NCBI RefSeq assembly: GCF_001591045.1
Contig: NZ_BCUA01000014.1
Span: forward strand, 1-64,000
Length of the DNA: 64,000 bases
Source of the DNA: Sphingopyxis granuli NBRC 100800
Lineage (GTDB): Bacteria > Pseudomonadota > Alphaproteobacteria > Sphingomonadales > Sphingomonadaceae
Reading direction: 5' to 3'
The notes beneath the pieces are model-generated. The model had not been told where the DNA came from. It searched no databases and was given only the letters and a program-made list of their open reading frames with translations. Below are positions 38,776-50,217 of the stretch, in pieces (the stretch's first letter is position 1; every line of letters begins with the position of its first letter). Made by a program: the position numbers and the translations under genes.

Positions 38776-39686
38776 CCTTCCCCCTCCGGCGCCCCGGCAA
38801 GCGCCCGGGCGGGCACGCGCGCCAGCGATGCCTCGATCGGGGCGATCGCCCCGCGGTCGATACGCAGCGGCGCGAGCAGTGGTGGCAGGGCGGCGGCTTC
38901 CGCGCTCACCAGCGCCAGCGCCATCTCTCCATAGGGACGGCGATGCGCAGCGGCGGCAAGGCCGATCAGCGCGGGCCAGTCATGGCGCATCGCCGCGGCG
39001 GCGGCGGCATCGGACAGCGCCCCCTCCGCGACAAGCGCCGTGTGATAGGCGGCGGCGGCGGCGTCGATCCCGCTTTCGGATGCCTGACGCGCCGCGGCGG
39101 CGCAGGCCGCGTCATCGAGTTCGGCGACTGCGTTCGTATCCACTCCGGCGTGTGCCTGCCACTCCACGACGTCGTCCAACAGCGCGCGATAGATTTCGGG
39201 GTCGAGGTCCGCAACCGCGATGCAGGGATTGCCCAAGGCATCGAAGCGGCGCCGGTCGGCGATCGTCAGGTCGAGATAGGCCTTGTCAACCGGCGCAAGC
39301 GGTGCCTGCGGAGCGGCCGGGGGCGCATCCGCCGCGTCCGTGTCGCTCACGCCGTCGGCCGGTGAGGATGTGTCGCGATGCAGCGCCGGCAGCGCACGCC
39401 AGCGATGCTCTTCCGCGCGCGCGAAACAGGGCGCGGCGAGCCGTTCGGCGCCGGGCAGCCCTTGTACCAGCCAGTCATGCCACAGCGCTGCCGGATCGAT
39501 TCGCACACCGAGCGCTGCGGCCGCCTCACCGACGAGCCGGCGCGCGATTCCGAGGGTCAGCGCGCGCTGTTCCTCGGTCAGCCGGTCGGTCAGCGGCGCC
39601 GCCAGATGCGCGGCAACATCGCCGAGACGCGCCGACAGCGTCGGCGACGGCAGGGCGATGCCGGAAAAGGCGGAAGAGTCACTCAT
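38772..39686 (-). CDS. Unknown Ala-rich protein coupled to the kinase-like gene
   Basis: A 304-residue soluble-looking protein, alanine-rich and acidic, predicted mainly helical, without signal peptide or membrane segments. Segments of lower complexity (110-130, Pro/Ala/Asp) separate an N-terminal helical part with WHDWLVQGLPGAERLAAP from a C-terminal part with YLDLTIADRRRFDALG and PEIYRALLDDVVEWQ. I do not recognise a family. The ATGA overlap with the histidine-less kinase suggests the two proteins work together, perhaps as sensor partner and target. Codon use is typical of the genome, so it is probably native. Confidence 0.75.
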   Translation of the reverse strand: MSDSSAFSGIALPSPTLSARLGDVAAHLAAPLTDRLTEEQRALTLGIARRLVGEAAAALGVRIDPAALWHDWLVQGLPGAERLAAPCFARAEEHRWRALPALHRDTSSPADGVSDTDAADAPPAAPQAPLAPVDKAYLDLTIADRRRFDALGNPCIAVADLDPEIYRALLDDVVEWQAHAGVDTNAVAELDDAACAAAARQASESGIDAAAAAYHTALVAEGALSDAAAAAAMRHDWPALIGLAAAAHRRPYGEMALALVSAEAAALPPLLAPLRIDRGAIAPIEASLARVPARALAGAPEGEG

Positions 39687-39744
39687 GCGCCTGTCGCCAT
39701 AGCAGCATGGCGTTAATGCGCCCTAAACCTTCCAGCGCTTTGGT

Positions 39745-40959
39745 TTAGCGGGGTTCCGGCCGGCGCGCGAGGCGCAGCCACAACAGGATCTGGAACAGCG
39801 CCAGCAACGGCAGGATCGCGAACATCAGCGGCGCGATGCCAAGGATCAGTGCGGGCGCCAGCAATATCCACGCCTCGTCGGTGTCGGGAAGCAGCCAGTG
39901 GAAGCGGCGCGTCTTTCCCGAATCTTCATAGAGCCAGCGCGCGAGCAGGATCGTCGCGGCGAGACAGGGCGCAAGCGCCGCCTCCGCGAAGCGCGGCATC
40001 AGACGATCGGGTCCGCCGAGCGACACCAGCCACGGATAGGCGCCCAGCAGCAGCCAGCCGAAGGTGCGGATCACGCCGCGCACCCGGTTCTGCGCCGCGC
40101 TTTCGGCGCGAAAGGCGGCAAGGAAACGCATCGCCGCCAGGCCGAGCCCGCCGAGAATCGCCACCAGCGCCCCCGCCGCCGCCAGCCCGCCGGCGGCAAG
40201 CAGCGCGACGGCGACCCACAGCAGCGCGGTTGCATAGGGCAGATAGCGCGCGGTGCGAGGCGAACGCACCAGCAGCGGCCCGGCCAGCCGCACCAGCGGC
40301 ATCATGATCGCCGAGCGCCCGAGCCCCATGCCGCCATATTCGACCTGTTGCAGGCTCGATTGCTCGATCAGCGCCGCGGTGGGCCGGTCGGCGACGATCG
40401 CGATCTCCCCCTGTTCGAACAGCGCGGGTTCGCAATAGAGGCGGCGCGCACCCGACTGCACCGCGAGGCGCAGCAGCGTCAGCATCATGTCCCACTCGCC
40501 CGGCATTGAGGCGAGATCGGCGACCATCGCGTCCGAGATGCAAGCGAGCCCGCCCCAGCGCCGGGTCGCATCGATCCGCTCGAATCCCTGCGTCAGCATC
40601 GTGTCGCCGGTGACGAGAATCGCGGGCGCGCCCGGACGCGCGATCGCGGCATAATGGGTCCCGCCCGCGCGCAATCCGTCGGCGACCAGGATGATGCGGT
40701 CGTCGGGCTGGACGAGCGCCATCAGGTCGCCGGCCGCGCGGACCGGTGTGACCTTGAGTCCGCGGCGGCGGATGCGGTCGCAGGTCGCGAGCAGTTCGGC
40801 GGGCACCGCGCCCACCGCCACCGCGATATGGGTGACCCCGGCATCGGCGAGCCGCGCCGCCTGCCGCTCGATCAGCGTCTCGCCCGCGATCGCGACAAGC
40901 GCGCGCAGCCCCCCGTCGGGCAGCATTTCGCTGGCGCCGACGAGCGCGATCAGGGCCAC
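39745..40959 (-). CDS. Membrane protein with nucleotidyltransferase-like N-terminal half
   Basis: About 404 residues. The first 200 look like a sugar-phosphate nucleotidyltransferase fold: LRALVAIAGETLIERQAARL, then DAGVTHIAVAVGAVP and DDRIILVADGLRAGG. The usual signature GxGxR near the start is not present (LVGASEMLPDGG instead), so catalysis is uncertain. The second half has about six hydrophobic segments (240-275, 290-310, 320-340, 365-400). No CDP-alcohol transferase motif is seen, so it is not a CDP-inositol type fusion. The start is probably GTG 40959, with GGGGG six bases upstream; TTG 40980 is the alternative. Divergent from gyrA. Confidence 0.65.
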   Translation of the reverse strand: MALIALVGASEMLPDGGLRALVAIAGETLIERQAARLADAGVTHIAVAVGAVPAELLATCDRIRRRGLKVTPVRAAGDLMALVQPDDRIILVADGLRAGGTHYAAIARPGAPAILVTGDTMLTQGFERIDATRRWGGLACISDAMVADLASMPGEWDMMLTLLRLAVQSGARRLYCEPALFEQGEIAIVADRPTAALIEQSSLQQVEYGGMGLGRSAIMMPLVRLAGPLLVRSPRTARYLPYATALLWVAVALLAAGGLAAAGALVAILGGLGLAAMRFLAAFRAESAAQNRVRGVIRTFGWLLLGAYPWLVSLGGPDRLMPRFAEAALAPCLAATILLARWLYEDSGKTRRFHWLLPDTDEAWILLAPALILGIAPLMFAILPLLALFQILLWLRLARRPEPR

Positions 40960-41153
40960 CGGCACCCCCCAGGCTGGCAAAAGACCATCGTTCGCGAACC
41001 TTTAGGGGCCGACAGACGATTGGCAAGCAGCTTGTCCGCCGCCATGACGCCACGAAAAGGTGCGGAAGGGCGCCGGCTTCGGGCGATTTCGATCCTCTCC
41101 GCCTCTCACCCTGAACTTGATCGGCATATGCGCCCTTCAGACACGTAAGGCGT

Positions 41154-41248
41154 GTTCCCCGGCGAAAGCCGGGGTCCAGATGGCGCTGCCCCGCGTGGCC
41201 CCCGGCTTTCGCCGGGGAACGGTTACCTGTCCGAAAGGGATAATTGCC
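41154..41248. repeat. Intergenic repeat family A, full copy
   Basis: A 21-bp perfect inverted repeat (41154-41174 and 41200-41220) has arms GTTCCCCGGCGAAAGCCGGGG and its complement. Each arm is itself a hairpin with a four-base loop. The 25-base spacer contains ATGGCGCTGCCCCGCG. The tail ACCTGTCCGAAAGGGATAAT is shared with the copies at 1-45 and 49195-49210. Confidence 0.88.
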
Positions 41249-41316
41249 AACTTGGTTCAGGGGCCACGGCCTGCTCTCGAAACAGGCGCAACGCAGAAGG
41301 AGCGGCTCCGCCATGG

Positions 41317-41342
41317 ATGCTGAAACGAGTTCAGCATGACGA
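41317..41342. repeat. Small hairpin element ending TGACGA
   Basis: ATGCTGAA, ACGAG, TTCAGCAT, then GACGA. A related element CCTGAA, ACAGC, TTCAGG, TTGACGA lies at 44578-44599. Both carry the TGACG end seen in the larger palindromes at 11301 and 48425. Confidence 0.65.
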
Positions 41343-41497
41343 AGCCGGAGAAGTGGCGTTTTGCCCGAAATCGCCCGCATGATCGCAAACCGGATACTCG
41401 CCAAAAAATCAGCCAGAATCGGGCCGAATCGCTGGCATTCTCTGGCTCCATAGGCTAGGCCGGAACCACCTCCCGAAAGAAGAAAAAAGGCCGGGTC

Positions 41498-44238
<2,741 letters not shown>

Positions 44239-44242
<4 letters not shown>

Positions 44243-44547
44243 GCGCCGCGACGGCCTTCAAGGTGCTGACCGCACAGCAATGGGCCGATTTCGAGCGCGA
44301 GCATGTATTCCGGGGGGCGCCGGTCGATATCGCCGACGGCTATATCCACCTGTCGACCGCCGAACAGCTCGACGAAACGCTGGCGAAGCATTTCGCCGGC
44401 CAGACCGACCTGCGCATCGCCGAAATCGACCTGACCCGGTTCGGCGATGCGGTGCGATGGGAGGAATCGCGCGGCGGCGCGCTCTTCCCGCACCTCTATG
44501 CCGAACTGCCGATGCACGCGGTGGTGGGAGTACGGACGCGCGATTGA
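44239..44547 (+). CDS. DUF952 family protein
   Basis: A 102-residue protein of the DUF952 family. The typical GYIHLSTAEQLDETLAKHF and AEIDLTRFGDAVRWEESRGG with the later FPHLYAELP are clear. The fold is related to ADP-ribosyl-transferase-like proteins, and its function is unknown. It is translationally coupled to gyrA through ATGA, which is a steady feature of the sequence here but need not mean a functional link. Confidence 0.9.
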
Positions 44548-44577
44548 CGGGCGATCCCTTCGGGATGGAGAATGGAC

Positions 44578-44599
44578 CCTGAAACAGCTTCAGGTTGAC
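44578..44599. repeat. Small hairpin element ending TTGACGA
   Basis: CCTGAA, ACAGC, TTCAGG followed by TTGACGA, preceded at 44555-44567 by another small hairpin ATCCC, TTC, GGGAT. It resembles the 41317-41342 element and lies between two plus-strand genes. Confidence 0.55.
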
Positions 44600-44672
44600 G
44601 ACGGCTGGAATATCCGTCTCGGGCCGGATGCACTCGATTGACCCCACGCCCCGATTGGCGCAGCATCCCGCC

Positions 44673-45515
44673 ATGACGCTCACCATCACCCCCAGCGGTC
44701 AGGCGTGCGGCGCGCGCGTGACGGGCGTGGAACTGACGCAGCCGCTCGCGCCCGCCACCGTCGCCGAAATCCGCGCCGCATGGCTCGACCATCACGTCCT
44801 CGCCTTCCCCGACCAGCGGATGAGCGACGACGATCTCGAACGCTTCACCGCGTCTTTCGGCGGCTTCGGCGACGATCCCTTCATCAAGCCGATCCCCGGC
44901 CGTGCGCACATCATCGCGGTGAAACGGCGCGCCGACGAGACCGCGCCGCTGTTCGCCGAAAACTGGCACAGCGACTGGAGTTTCCAGGCGCAGCCGCCCG
45001 CGGGCACCTGCCTGTTCGGCATCGCCATCCCACCGGTCGGCGGCAACACCGAATTTTCCAACCAGCATGCCGCGCTCGACGCCATGCCCGACGGCCTGCG
45101 CCGGCGCATCAAGGGCCGCAATGCGATCCACAGCGCGCGCGGCGGCTATGCCCCCTCGGGCATGTATGGCGCGCGCGACGCCGGGCGCAGCATGGACATC
45201 CGCTCGGGCGAGGAAGCGATGGCGACGCAGCGTCACCCCTTCATCCGCGCGCACCCCGAAACCGGCCGCGAAGGCCTGTTCGGCTGCGCGGGCTATATCA
45301 TCGGCGTCGAGGGGATGGACGATGCCGAGGCGCAGCCCCTGCTCTACGAATTGCTGCAATGGCAGGGGCGCGAGGAGTTCCGCTACAGCCACGCCTGGGA
45401 ACCCGACATGCTGCTGATGTGGGACAACCGCTCGGTCCTCCACCGCGCGACCGGCGGTTATGACGGTCACGACCGGCTGCTTCACCGCACGACGATCGCG
45501 GCGTGGGACGGATAG
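44673..45515 (+). CDS. TauD/TfdA-type Fe(II)/2-oxoglutarate dioxygenase
   Basis: A predicted non-haem iron dioxygenase of 280 residues. The iron ligands are visible as the facial triad: His and Asp in NWHSDWSF and the distal His in SVLHRATGGYDGHDR, with the 2-oxoglutarate-binding Arg in LLHRTTI. The family cleaves taurine, alkyl sulfates or aryloxyalkanoates; the substrate here is not evident because no sulfonate transport genes are adjacent. The start is ATG 44673; an upstream open stretch from 44595 has no resemblance. Located downstream of gyrA-DUF952, possibly a separate transcription unit. Confidence 0.92.
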   Translation: MTLTITPSGQACGARVTGVELTQPLAPATVAEIRAAWLDHHVLAFPDQRMSDDDLERFTASFGGFGDDPFIKPIPGRAHIIAVKRRADETAPLFAENWHSDWSFQAQPPAGTCLFGIAIPPVGGNTEFSNQHAALDAMPDGLRRRIKGRNAIHSARGGYAPSGMYGARDAGRSMDIRSGEEAMATQRHPFIRAHPETGREGLFGCAGYIIGVEGMDDAEAQPLLYELLQWQGREEFRYSHAWEPDMLLMWDNRSVLHRATGGYDGHDRLLHRTTIAAWDG

Positions 45516-45565
45516 GGAAACCAGATCGACAGGCGAGGCGTTGGTCGGGCAGGAAGGAAGCCATC

Positions 45566-46027
45566 ATGACGATTGCCCATAACACCCTCGTTCTCGTTGC
45601 CGACGGCCGCAAGGCGCTGATCCTGCGCAACCATGGCGACGAGCAGCGGATCGACCTGCGCACCGAAACGCACCGCGAGCGCGAGGATCGCAAGGACAGC
45701 GACATCAAGACCGCGCCCGCCGGCCAGTCGCCCGCCCCGGCCGGAACCGGCCTGCCCGGCGGCACGATGGAGGAACCCGATTTCCACCAGCAGGAAGAGG
45801 ACCGCTTCGCGCGCGATCTTACCGAAAGGATCAACGCGATGGCGCTGGCGGGCGAATTGGACGCGCTCGTCGTCGTGGCCCAGGCGCGCACCATGGGGGT
45901 GCTGCGGCCGCTCTGGCACAAGGAGGTCGCCGCGCGCATCGTCGGCGAGCATGTCAAGGAGATGACCGACCGCCCGACCCCCGATATCGAGGCGCTGCTA
46001 ATGAACGATCCCGCCCCACCCGCCTGA
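45566..46027 (+). CDS. Host attachment family protein (baeRF12-like)
   Basis: A 153-residue cytosolic protein of the group annotated as host attachment proteins, which share an eRF1-like (baeRF) domain. Evidence is the opening NTLVLVADGRKALILRN, the central acidic/basic linker ending FHQQEEDRFARDLTERIN, and the C-terminal VVVAQARTMGVLRPLWHKEV. The molecular role of the family is unknown; ribosome-related action has been suggested for baeRF proteins generally. AGGAAGGAAG lies seven bases before the ATG. It converges with the lysoplasmalogenase gene. Confidence 0.82.
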   Translation: MTIAHNTLVLVADGRKALILRNHGDEQRIDLRTETHREREDRKDSDIKTAPAGQSPAPAGTGLPGGTMEEPDFHQQEEDRFARDLTERINAMALAGELDALVVVAQARTMGVLRPLWHKEVAARIVGEHVKEMTDRPTPDIEALLMNDPAPPA

Positions 46028-46074
46028 CGGTCAAAGGGCGCGGAAGGAGGGATACGGGCCTTATCCGTTGGCCG

Positions 46075-46749
46075 TCACCCCGCCCGCGCTTCGCTCGACA
46101 GCGTCTTCACGACTCCCCACGCGATTAACGCCTGTCCGGCGAAATAGAACGGCCAGACGAGCCACAGCGTGACCCCCTTCGGCAGCGCGCCGCCCTCGCC
46201 CGCGAAGATGAACAGGTCGCTCACCAGGAACAGCATCGCGCCGATCCCCGTGCGATAGCGCGGGAAGCGGCTGATCCACGCGCAGGCCGCCATCGCCGCG
46301 ACGATCGCGGTATAGGCAAGCGCCGCCCCCATCAGATCCGCGGGCGCGGCGCGCGTCAGGCCCCAGGCGATGAGCAGCGCCAGCGGCACCACCAGCACGG
46401 CCAGCAGCGTCTGCGACCGCGACGGGCCCTGCCGCCGATTGCGAAGATAAAGCACGATCGCTATTCCATGCCCCGCCGCAAAGGCCGCCGCGCCGACGAG
46501 CATGCCGATCGCATCGAGCATCCAGTCGCCGAGCGCCCCGAAACCGAGCGCGGCCGCGATCAGCCAGCCGTTCGTGCCGCGCGCATTGGCGGCCGCCCAC
46601 AGCGCGAGGAAACCGACCCCGGTCGCCTTCCACGCCCAGATCGGCGGACCGTCCCAGCGCTGATACACCGCGATGAAAAAGCTGATCCCGCCGATCAGCG
46701 CGAGGATCCACAGCCAGCGCGCGCGATCCCAGCTCTGTTCTCCGCTCAT
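46075..46749 (-). CDS. Lysoplasmalogenase-like YhhN/TMEM86 membrane protein
   Basis: A 224-residue integral membrane protein with about eight hydrophobic segments. The conserved acidic-pair motifs of the family are present as ALGDWMLDA (residues 71-79) and FLVSDLFIFAG. YhhN/TMEM86 proteins hydrolyse vinyl-ether lysophospholipids in characterised eukaryotic cases. Since proteobacteria of this type lack typical plasmalogens, the true substrate is unclear. The gene appears single, divergent from trmFO. Confidence 0.85.
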   Translation of the reverse strand: MSGEQSWDRARWLWILALIGGISFFIAVYQRWDGPPIWAWKATGVGFLALWAAANARGTNGWLIAAALGFGALGDWMLDAIGMLVGAAAFAAGHGIAIVLYLRNRRQGPSRSQTLLAVLVVPLALLIAWGLTRAAPADLMGAALAYTAIVAAMAACAWISRFPRYRTGIGAMLFLVSDLFIFAGEGGALPKGVTLWLVWPFYFAGQALIAWGVVKTLSSEARAG

Positions 46750-46858
46750 CGTCCGCCCCTTTGCATATCGTTGTCTACCGCCTAGAGCATCGCGTCATTG
46801 ATCGGCTCCATCCCCGATCTCCTGCGCGGCAGACCCCGCTCAAGTCAACGGATAGAAT

Positions 46859-48211
46859 ATGGCGACCCACGACATTCACATCATCGGCGGCGGTCTCGCG
46901 GGCTCCGAAGCCGCCTGGCAACTCGCCGAGGCGGGGTTCCGCGTCCGCCTGTCCGAAATGCGCGGGGGCGGCGACACGACACCCGCGCATCAAGGCGACG
47001 CACTCGCCGAGATGGTCTGTTCGAACAGTTTCCGCAGCGACGACGGCGACAGCAACGCCGTCGGCCTGCTGCACCGCGAGATGCGCGCTCTCGGCTCACT
47101 CATCATGCGCGAGGCCGACGCGACGAAAGTTCCCGCGGGCTCGGCGCTCGCGGTCGACCGCGACCTGTTTTCGGGCGGCGTCACCCGCGCGCTCGCCGAA
47201 CATCCCAACATAACCGTCGTGCGCGAACGCATCGACGCGCTGCCCGCCGAGGGCCTGACGATCGTCGCCACCGGCCCGCTCACCGCCGCGGGTCTCGCAG
47301 AAAGCATCGGGGCCGCGACCGGCAGGGATTCGCTCGCCTTCTTCGACGCGATCGCGCCGATCGTCTATCGCGACAGCGTCGACATGGATGTCGCGTGGAT
47401 GGCGAGCCGCTGGGACAAGGTCGGGCCGATCGGCGACGGCAAGGACTATATCAACTGCCCGATGGACCGGGACCAATATTACGCCTTCGTCCAGGGTCTG
47501 ATCGACGGCGAAAAGACCGAGTTCAAGGATTGGGAGACCGACACCCCCTATTTCGAAGGCTGCATGCCGATCGAGGTGATGGCGGAACGCGGCCCCGACA
47601 CGCTGCGCTTCGGCCCGATGAAGGGGGTCGGGCTCGACAATCCGCGCACCGGGCGCTGGCCCTATGCGGTCGTCCAGCTTCGCCAGGACAATGCGCTCGG
47701 CACGCTGTGGAACATGGTCGGCTTTCAGACCAAGCTCAAGCATGGCGCGCAGGTCGAACTGTTCCGTACCATCCCCGGGCTCGAAAAGGCCGAGTTCGCG
47801 CGGCTCGGCGGCCTGCACCGCAACAGCTTCATCCGCTCGCCCGAACTGCTCGACCCGCAGCTTCGCCTCAAGTCGGCGCCGCATATCCGGTTCGCGGGAC
47901 AGATTACCGGTTGCGAAGGCTATGTCGAAAGCGCAGCGATCGGCCTGATCGCCGCACGTTTCGCCGCTGCCGAACTGGCGTGCCGCCACCTGCCCCCACC
48001 GCCGCCCGAAACCGCGCTCGGCGCGCTGCTCAGCCATATCACCGGCGGCGCAGACGCCGCGAGCTATCAGCCGATGAACGTCAATTTCGGTCTCTTCCCG
48101 CCGCTCGCCGACGAAGTGCGCAAAAAGGACCGCAAACTCGGCTATACGCAGCGCGCGGGGCAGGCCCTGGCAGGATGGATGAAGCTGGCAGACGGCGTGG
48201 TCGTCGCCTAG
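46859..48211 (+). CDS. trmFO: Methylenetetrahydrofolate-tRNA-(uracil-5-)-methyltransferase
   Basis: Folate- and FAD-dependent enzyme making 5-methyluridine at position 54 of tRNA. It has 450 residues. FAD dinucleotide fold [14 protein letters not shown] at the N terminus, catalytic-type Cys54 in MVCSNSF, a second conserved cysteine in [14 protein letters not shown], and the C-terminal [13 protein letters not shown] with NFGLFPPL. It is the TrmFO type rather than SAM-dependent TrmA. The ribosome site is weak (GGATAG). Its 3' end is followed by repeats B and D before a convergent gene. Confidence 0.96.
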   Translation: MATHDIHIIGGGLAGSEAAWQLAEAGFRVRLSEMRGGGDTTPAHQGDALAEMVCSNSFRSDDGDSNAVGLLHREMRALGSLIMREADATKVPAGSALAVDRDLFSGGVTRALAEHPNITVVRERIDALPAEGLTIVATGPLTAAGLAESIGAATGRDSLAFFDAIAPIVYRDSVDMDVAWMASRWDKVGPIGDGKDYINCPMDRDQYYAFVQGLIDGEKTEFKDWETDTPYFEGCMPIEVMAERGPDTLRFGPMKGVGLDNPRTGRWPYAVVQLRQDNALGTLWNMVGFQTKLKHGAQVELFRTIPGLEKAEFARLGGLHRNSFIRSPELLDPQLRLKSAPHIRFAGQITGCEGYVESAAIGLIAARFAAAELACRHLPPPPPETALGALLSHITGGADAASYQPMNVNFGLFPPLADEVRKKDRKLGYTQRAGQALAGWMKLADGVVVA

Positions 48212-48264
48212 GGATCGTTGCGGCGGTTTCGGGGTGGGAAGCGGTCGTTAGACATGCCCTGGTT

Positions 48265-48384
48265 TCCCCTCCCGCAGGCGGGAGGGGCAGCGAGACTTAC
48301 GAACTTGTTCGTTAGTCGCAGCGGGGTGGGCCTTTGCACCGTCGCTGCCCACCCCCAACCCCTCCCGCCTGCGGGAGGGGAGAT
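48265..48384. repeat. Composite palindromic repeat family B, copy 3 (inverted)
   Basis: The same element as 20406-20526 in opposite orientation: outer hairpins CCCCTCCCGC/GCGGGAGGGG, the central stem 48294-48317 (GACT, TACGAAC, TT, GTTCGTT, AGTC), and the GGGGTGGGC...GCCCACCCC arm pair in between. Confidence 0.87.
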
Positions 48385-48424
48385 GGACGGCAGCTTCCGG
48401 TCGAAAACAGACATCTCCTATCTT

Positions 48425-48500
48425 CGTCACCCCGGACTTGATCCGGGGTCCATTCGCGCAGCGCTGAGAGAATGGATTCCGGATCAAGTCCGGAATGACG
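48425..48500. repeat. Palindromic intergenic element, CGTCA-ended family (copy D)
   Basis: An inverted repeat with outer ends CGTCA (48425-48429) and TGACG (48496-48500). The inner arms CCGGACTTGATCCGG and CCGGATCAAGTCCGG are themselves palindromic, and TCCATTC pairs with GAATGGA. A short loop lies near the centre. Same terminal bases as the 11301-11384 element. Confidence 0.82.
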
Positions 48501-48555
48501 ATCCTGCTGGCGTCGCTTATCGGTCGAAACCAGACACTCAATCTCATCGCGCCGC

Positions 48556-49017
48556 TCAGCAACTGCATTTGGGCTTGGCCGCCGGCTTCGGCGCCGTCGT
48601 AGCGAACTCGGCGCGGGTCAGGTCGCCCGACTTGTCGGCATCGGCCTTGGAGAAACGGTCGCTCGTCGCCGCCGCCCATTCCTCGAAGGTCAGCAGATTA
48701 TCGCCATTCTTGTCGAGCTTGCGGAAAGCGGCGGTGCGCGTCGCCATCATCTCGATCCGACTGATCCGTTCGTTGCGGTCGCGATCGTAGCGATTGAAGC
48801 GCCGCTCCTCGCGCGACTCCGCCTTCGCGGCGGGCAATGCCGGCGGCGCCGGGCCGCGCTTCGGTGCTCCCGCGCCCGCAACGGGAATGGCCGGCAAGGT
48901 CGGCGGGGGCGCCGGCAGCACCTCTTCCTCGGCGATCTGGCTATACCCCTTCCACACGAACAATCCGCCGGTCAGCAGCAGCGCGCTCGCCACGCCGCCG
49001 ATCAGAAATCTGGACAT
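48556..49017 (-). CDS. Exported EF-hand calcium-binding protein
   Basis: A 153-residue protein with an N-terminal membrane/signal segment FLIGGVASALLLTGGLFV, then a Pro/Ala-rich linker (residues 35-65), and three EF-hand loops: DRDRNERISRIE, DKNGDNLLTFEE, and DADKSGDLTRAE. The second and third have good calcium-ligand spacing. The first is weaker. It ends in CSC, possibly a disulfide or metal site. Start ATG 49017 has GGAGG eight bases upstream; ATG 49023 is also possible. Anchored in the inner membrane facing the periplasm is most likely. Confidence 0.85.
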   Translation of the reverse strand: MSRFLIGGVASALLLTGGLFVWKGYSQIAEEEVLPAPPPTLPAIPVAGAGAPKRGPAPPALPAAKAESREERRFNRYDRDRNERISRIEMMATRTAAFRKLDKNGDNLLTFEEWAAATSDRFSKADADKSGDLTRAEFATTAPKPAAKPKCSC

Positions 49018-49122
49018 CGCCATGGCCTCCCTCCTCACCGTCGCGTGCTAACATGGCGCGGCAAGCAGCGGCAACAAACGCGGTCCTATCGGCCTATATA
49101 TCCTTGAAACATGGCAGGACCC

Positions 49123-49210
49123 GTTCCCCGGCGAAAGCCGGGGTCCACGCGGGGCAGCGCCATGCCGGTTGGACCCCGGCTTTCGCCGGGGAACGATGAC
49201 CTGTCCGAAA
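49123..49210. repeat. Intergenic repeat family A, copy with inverted spacer
   Basis: The same 21-bp arms as at 41154 (here 49123-49143 and 49174-49194). The spacer contains CGCGGGGCAGCGCCAT (49148-49163), the exact reverse complement of the spacer block at 41180-41195. The tail CCTGTCCGAAAGGGG follows the right arm as in the other copies. Confidence 0.88.
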
Positions 49211-49294
49211 GGGGACCATGATCAATCCTGTCGGCGGCAAATATCAATCGGGCGAATTGTTCAAAATCGACTGCATCATTGCTATATCCGATCA

Positions 49295-50200
49295 ATGCAG
49301 AACTACCTCCCGTCCCTGAAGCAGATGCAATATCTGGTCGCGCTTCACCAGCATGGGCATTTCGGCCGCGCCGCCGACGCCTGCAACGTCACCCAGTCGA
49401 CACTGTCGGCGGGCGTTCGCGAGTTGGAAACGCTGCTCGGCCAGACGCTCGTCGAACGGACGCGCCGCGTCGTCCGCTTCACCTCGCTCGGCGACCGCAT
49501 CGTCGACAAGGCGCACCGCGTGCTGCGCGAGGCCGAGGAACTGGCCGACATGGCGGCGGCGGCGGCCGCGCCGCTGGTCGGCGAGCTTCGCATGAGCGTC
49601 ATCCCGACGATCGCGCCCTTCCTGCTGCCCGGCCTGCTGCCCCGGTTGCGCAAGGAACGCCCGGCCCTCAAACTCTTTCTGCGCGAGGAGCCGAGCGCGC
49701 AGGCCTGCGAGTCGCTGCATCACGGACAGGTCGATTGCGTGCTGCTGGCGCTGCCATACGCCTGCGGCGACGTCGAGAGCGAGGCACTGTTCGACGACGC
49801 GCTGTTCGTCGCCTTCCCTGGCGACCAGGCCGAGGACCTGCCTGCGGTCGTCACCGCCGATCAACTCGACCCCGCGCAGATGCTGATGCTCGAGGACGGG
49901 CATTGCCTGAAGGATCACGCGCTTGCCGCGTGCAACCGGCCCGAACTGCGCGCCGGCGCGCGGATGATGGGCACCTCGCTCCACACGCTGGTGCAGATGG
50001 TCGACAACGGCCTCGGCATCACCATGCTGCCGCAGATGGCGATCGAAGCGGGTATCCTCGACCATACCGGGATCGATACCCGCCCGCTCGCGTCGGATCA
50101 CGACTGGCGCACGATCGCGCTCGTCTGGCGCAAGGGCAGCCCGCGCGCCGACGAATTCCGCATGCTCGCCGACATTTTTCGCAAGCACCGCGCGAACTGA
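49295..50200 (+). CDS. oxyR: LysR-type peroxide sensor OxyR
   Basis: A hydrogen-peroxide-responsive transcription activator of 301 residues. N-terminal winged helix with FGRAADACNVTQSTLSAGVRE. The redox pair is Cys204 and Cys213 in GHCLKDHALAAC, with the same nine-residue spacing as E. coli Cys199-Cys208. The start is the ATG at 49295; open sequence upstream derives from the repeat. The usual neighbour katG or ahpC is not in the window. A family A repeat lies just upstream, so it may influence the promoter region. Confidence 0.94.
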   Translation: MQNYLPSLKQMQYLVALHQHGHFGRAADACNVTQSTLSAGVRELETLLGQTLVERTRRVVRFTSLGDRIVDKAHRVLREAEELADMAAAAAAPLVGELRMSVIPTIAPFLLPGLLPRLRKERPALKLFLREEPSAQACESLHHGQVDCVLLALPYACGDVESEALFDDALFVAFPGDQAEDLPAVVTADQLDPAQMLMLEDGHCLKDHALAACNRPELRAGARMMGTSLHTLVQMVDNGLGITMLPQMAIEAGILDHTGIDTRPLASDHDWRTIALVWRKGSPRADEFRMLADIFRKHRAN

Positions 50201-50217
50201 TCGCTGCGCAGCTTTGG

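Larger units (their letters stand above)
40960..41497. other. 538-base intergenic region, repeats only
   Basis: The divergent space between the membrane protein and gyrA contains a full family A repeat (41154-41248) and a hairpin element ATGCTGAA/TTCAGCAT (41317-41342). The last 40 bases carry the gyrA ribosome site (AAAAAAGG). Promoters must be here, but I cannot place them. No gene is seen. Confidence 0.65.
48212..48555. other. 344-base intergenic region made mostly of repeats
   Basis: Between two convergent genes lie a family B composite (48265-48384) and a CGTCA-ended palindrome (48425-48500). The rest is unstructured. I see no gene. Confidence 0.8.
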
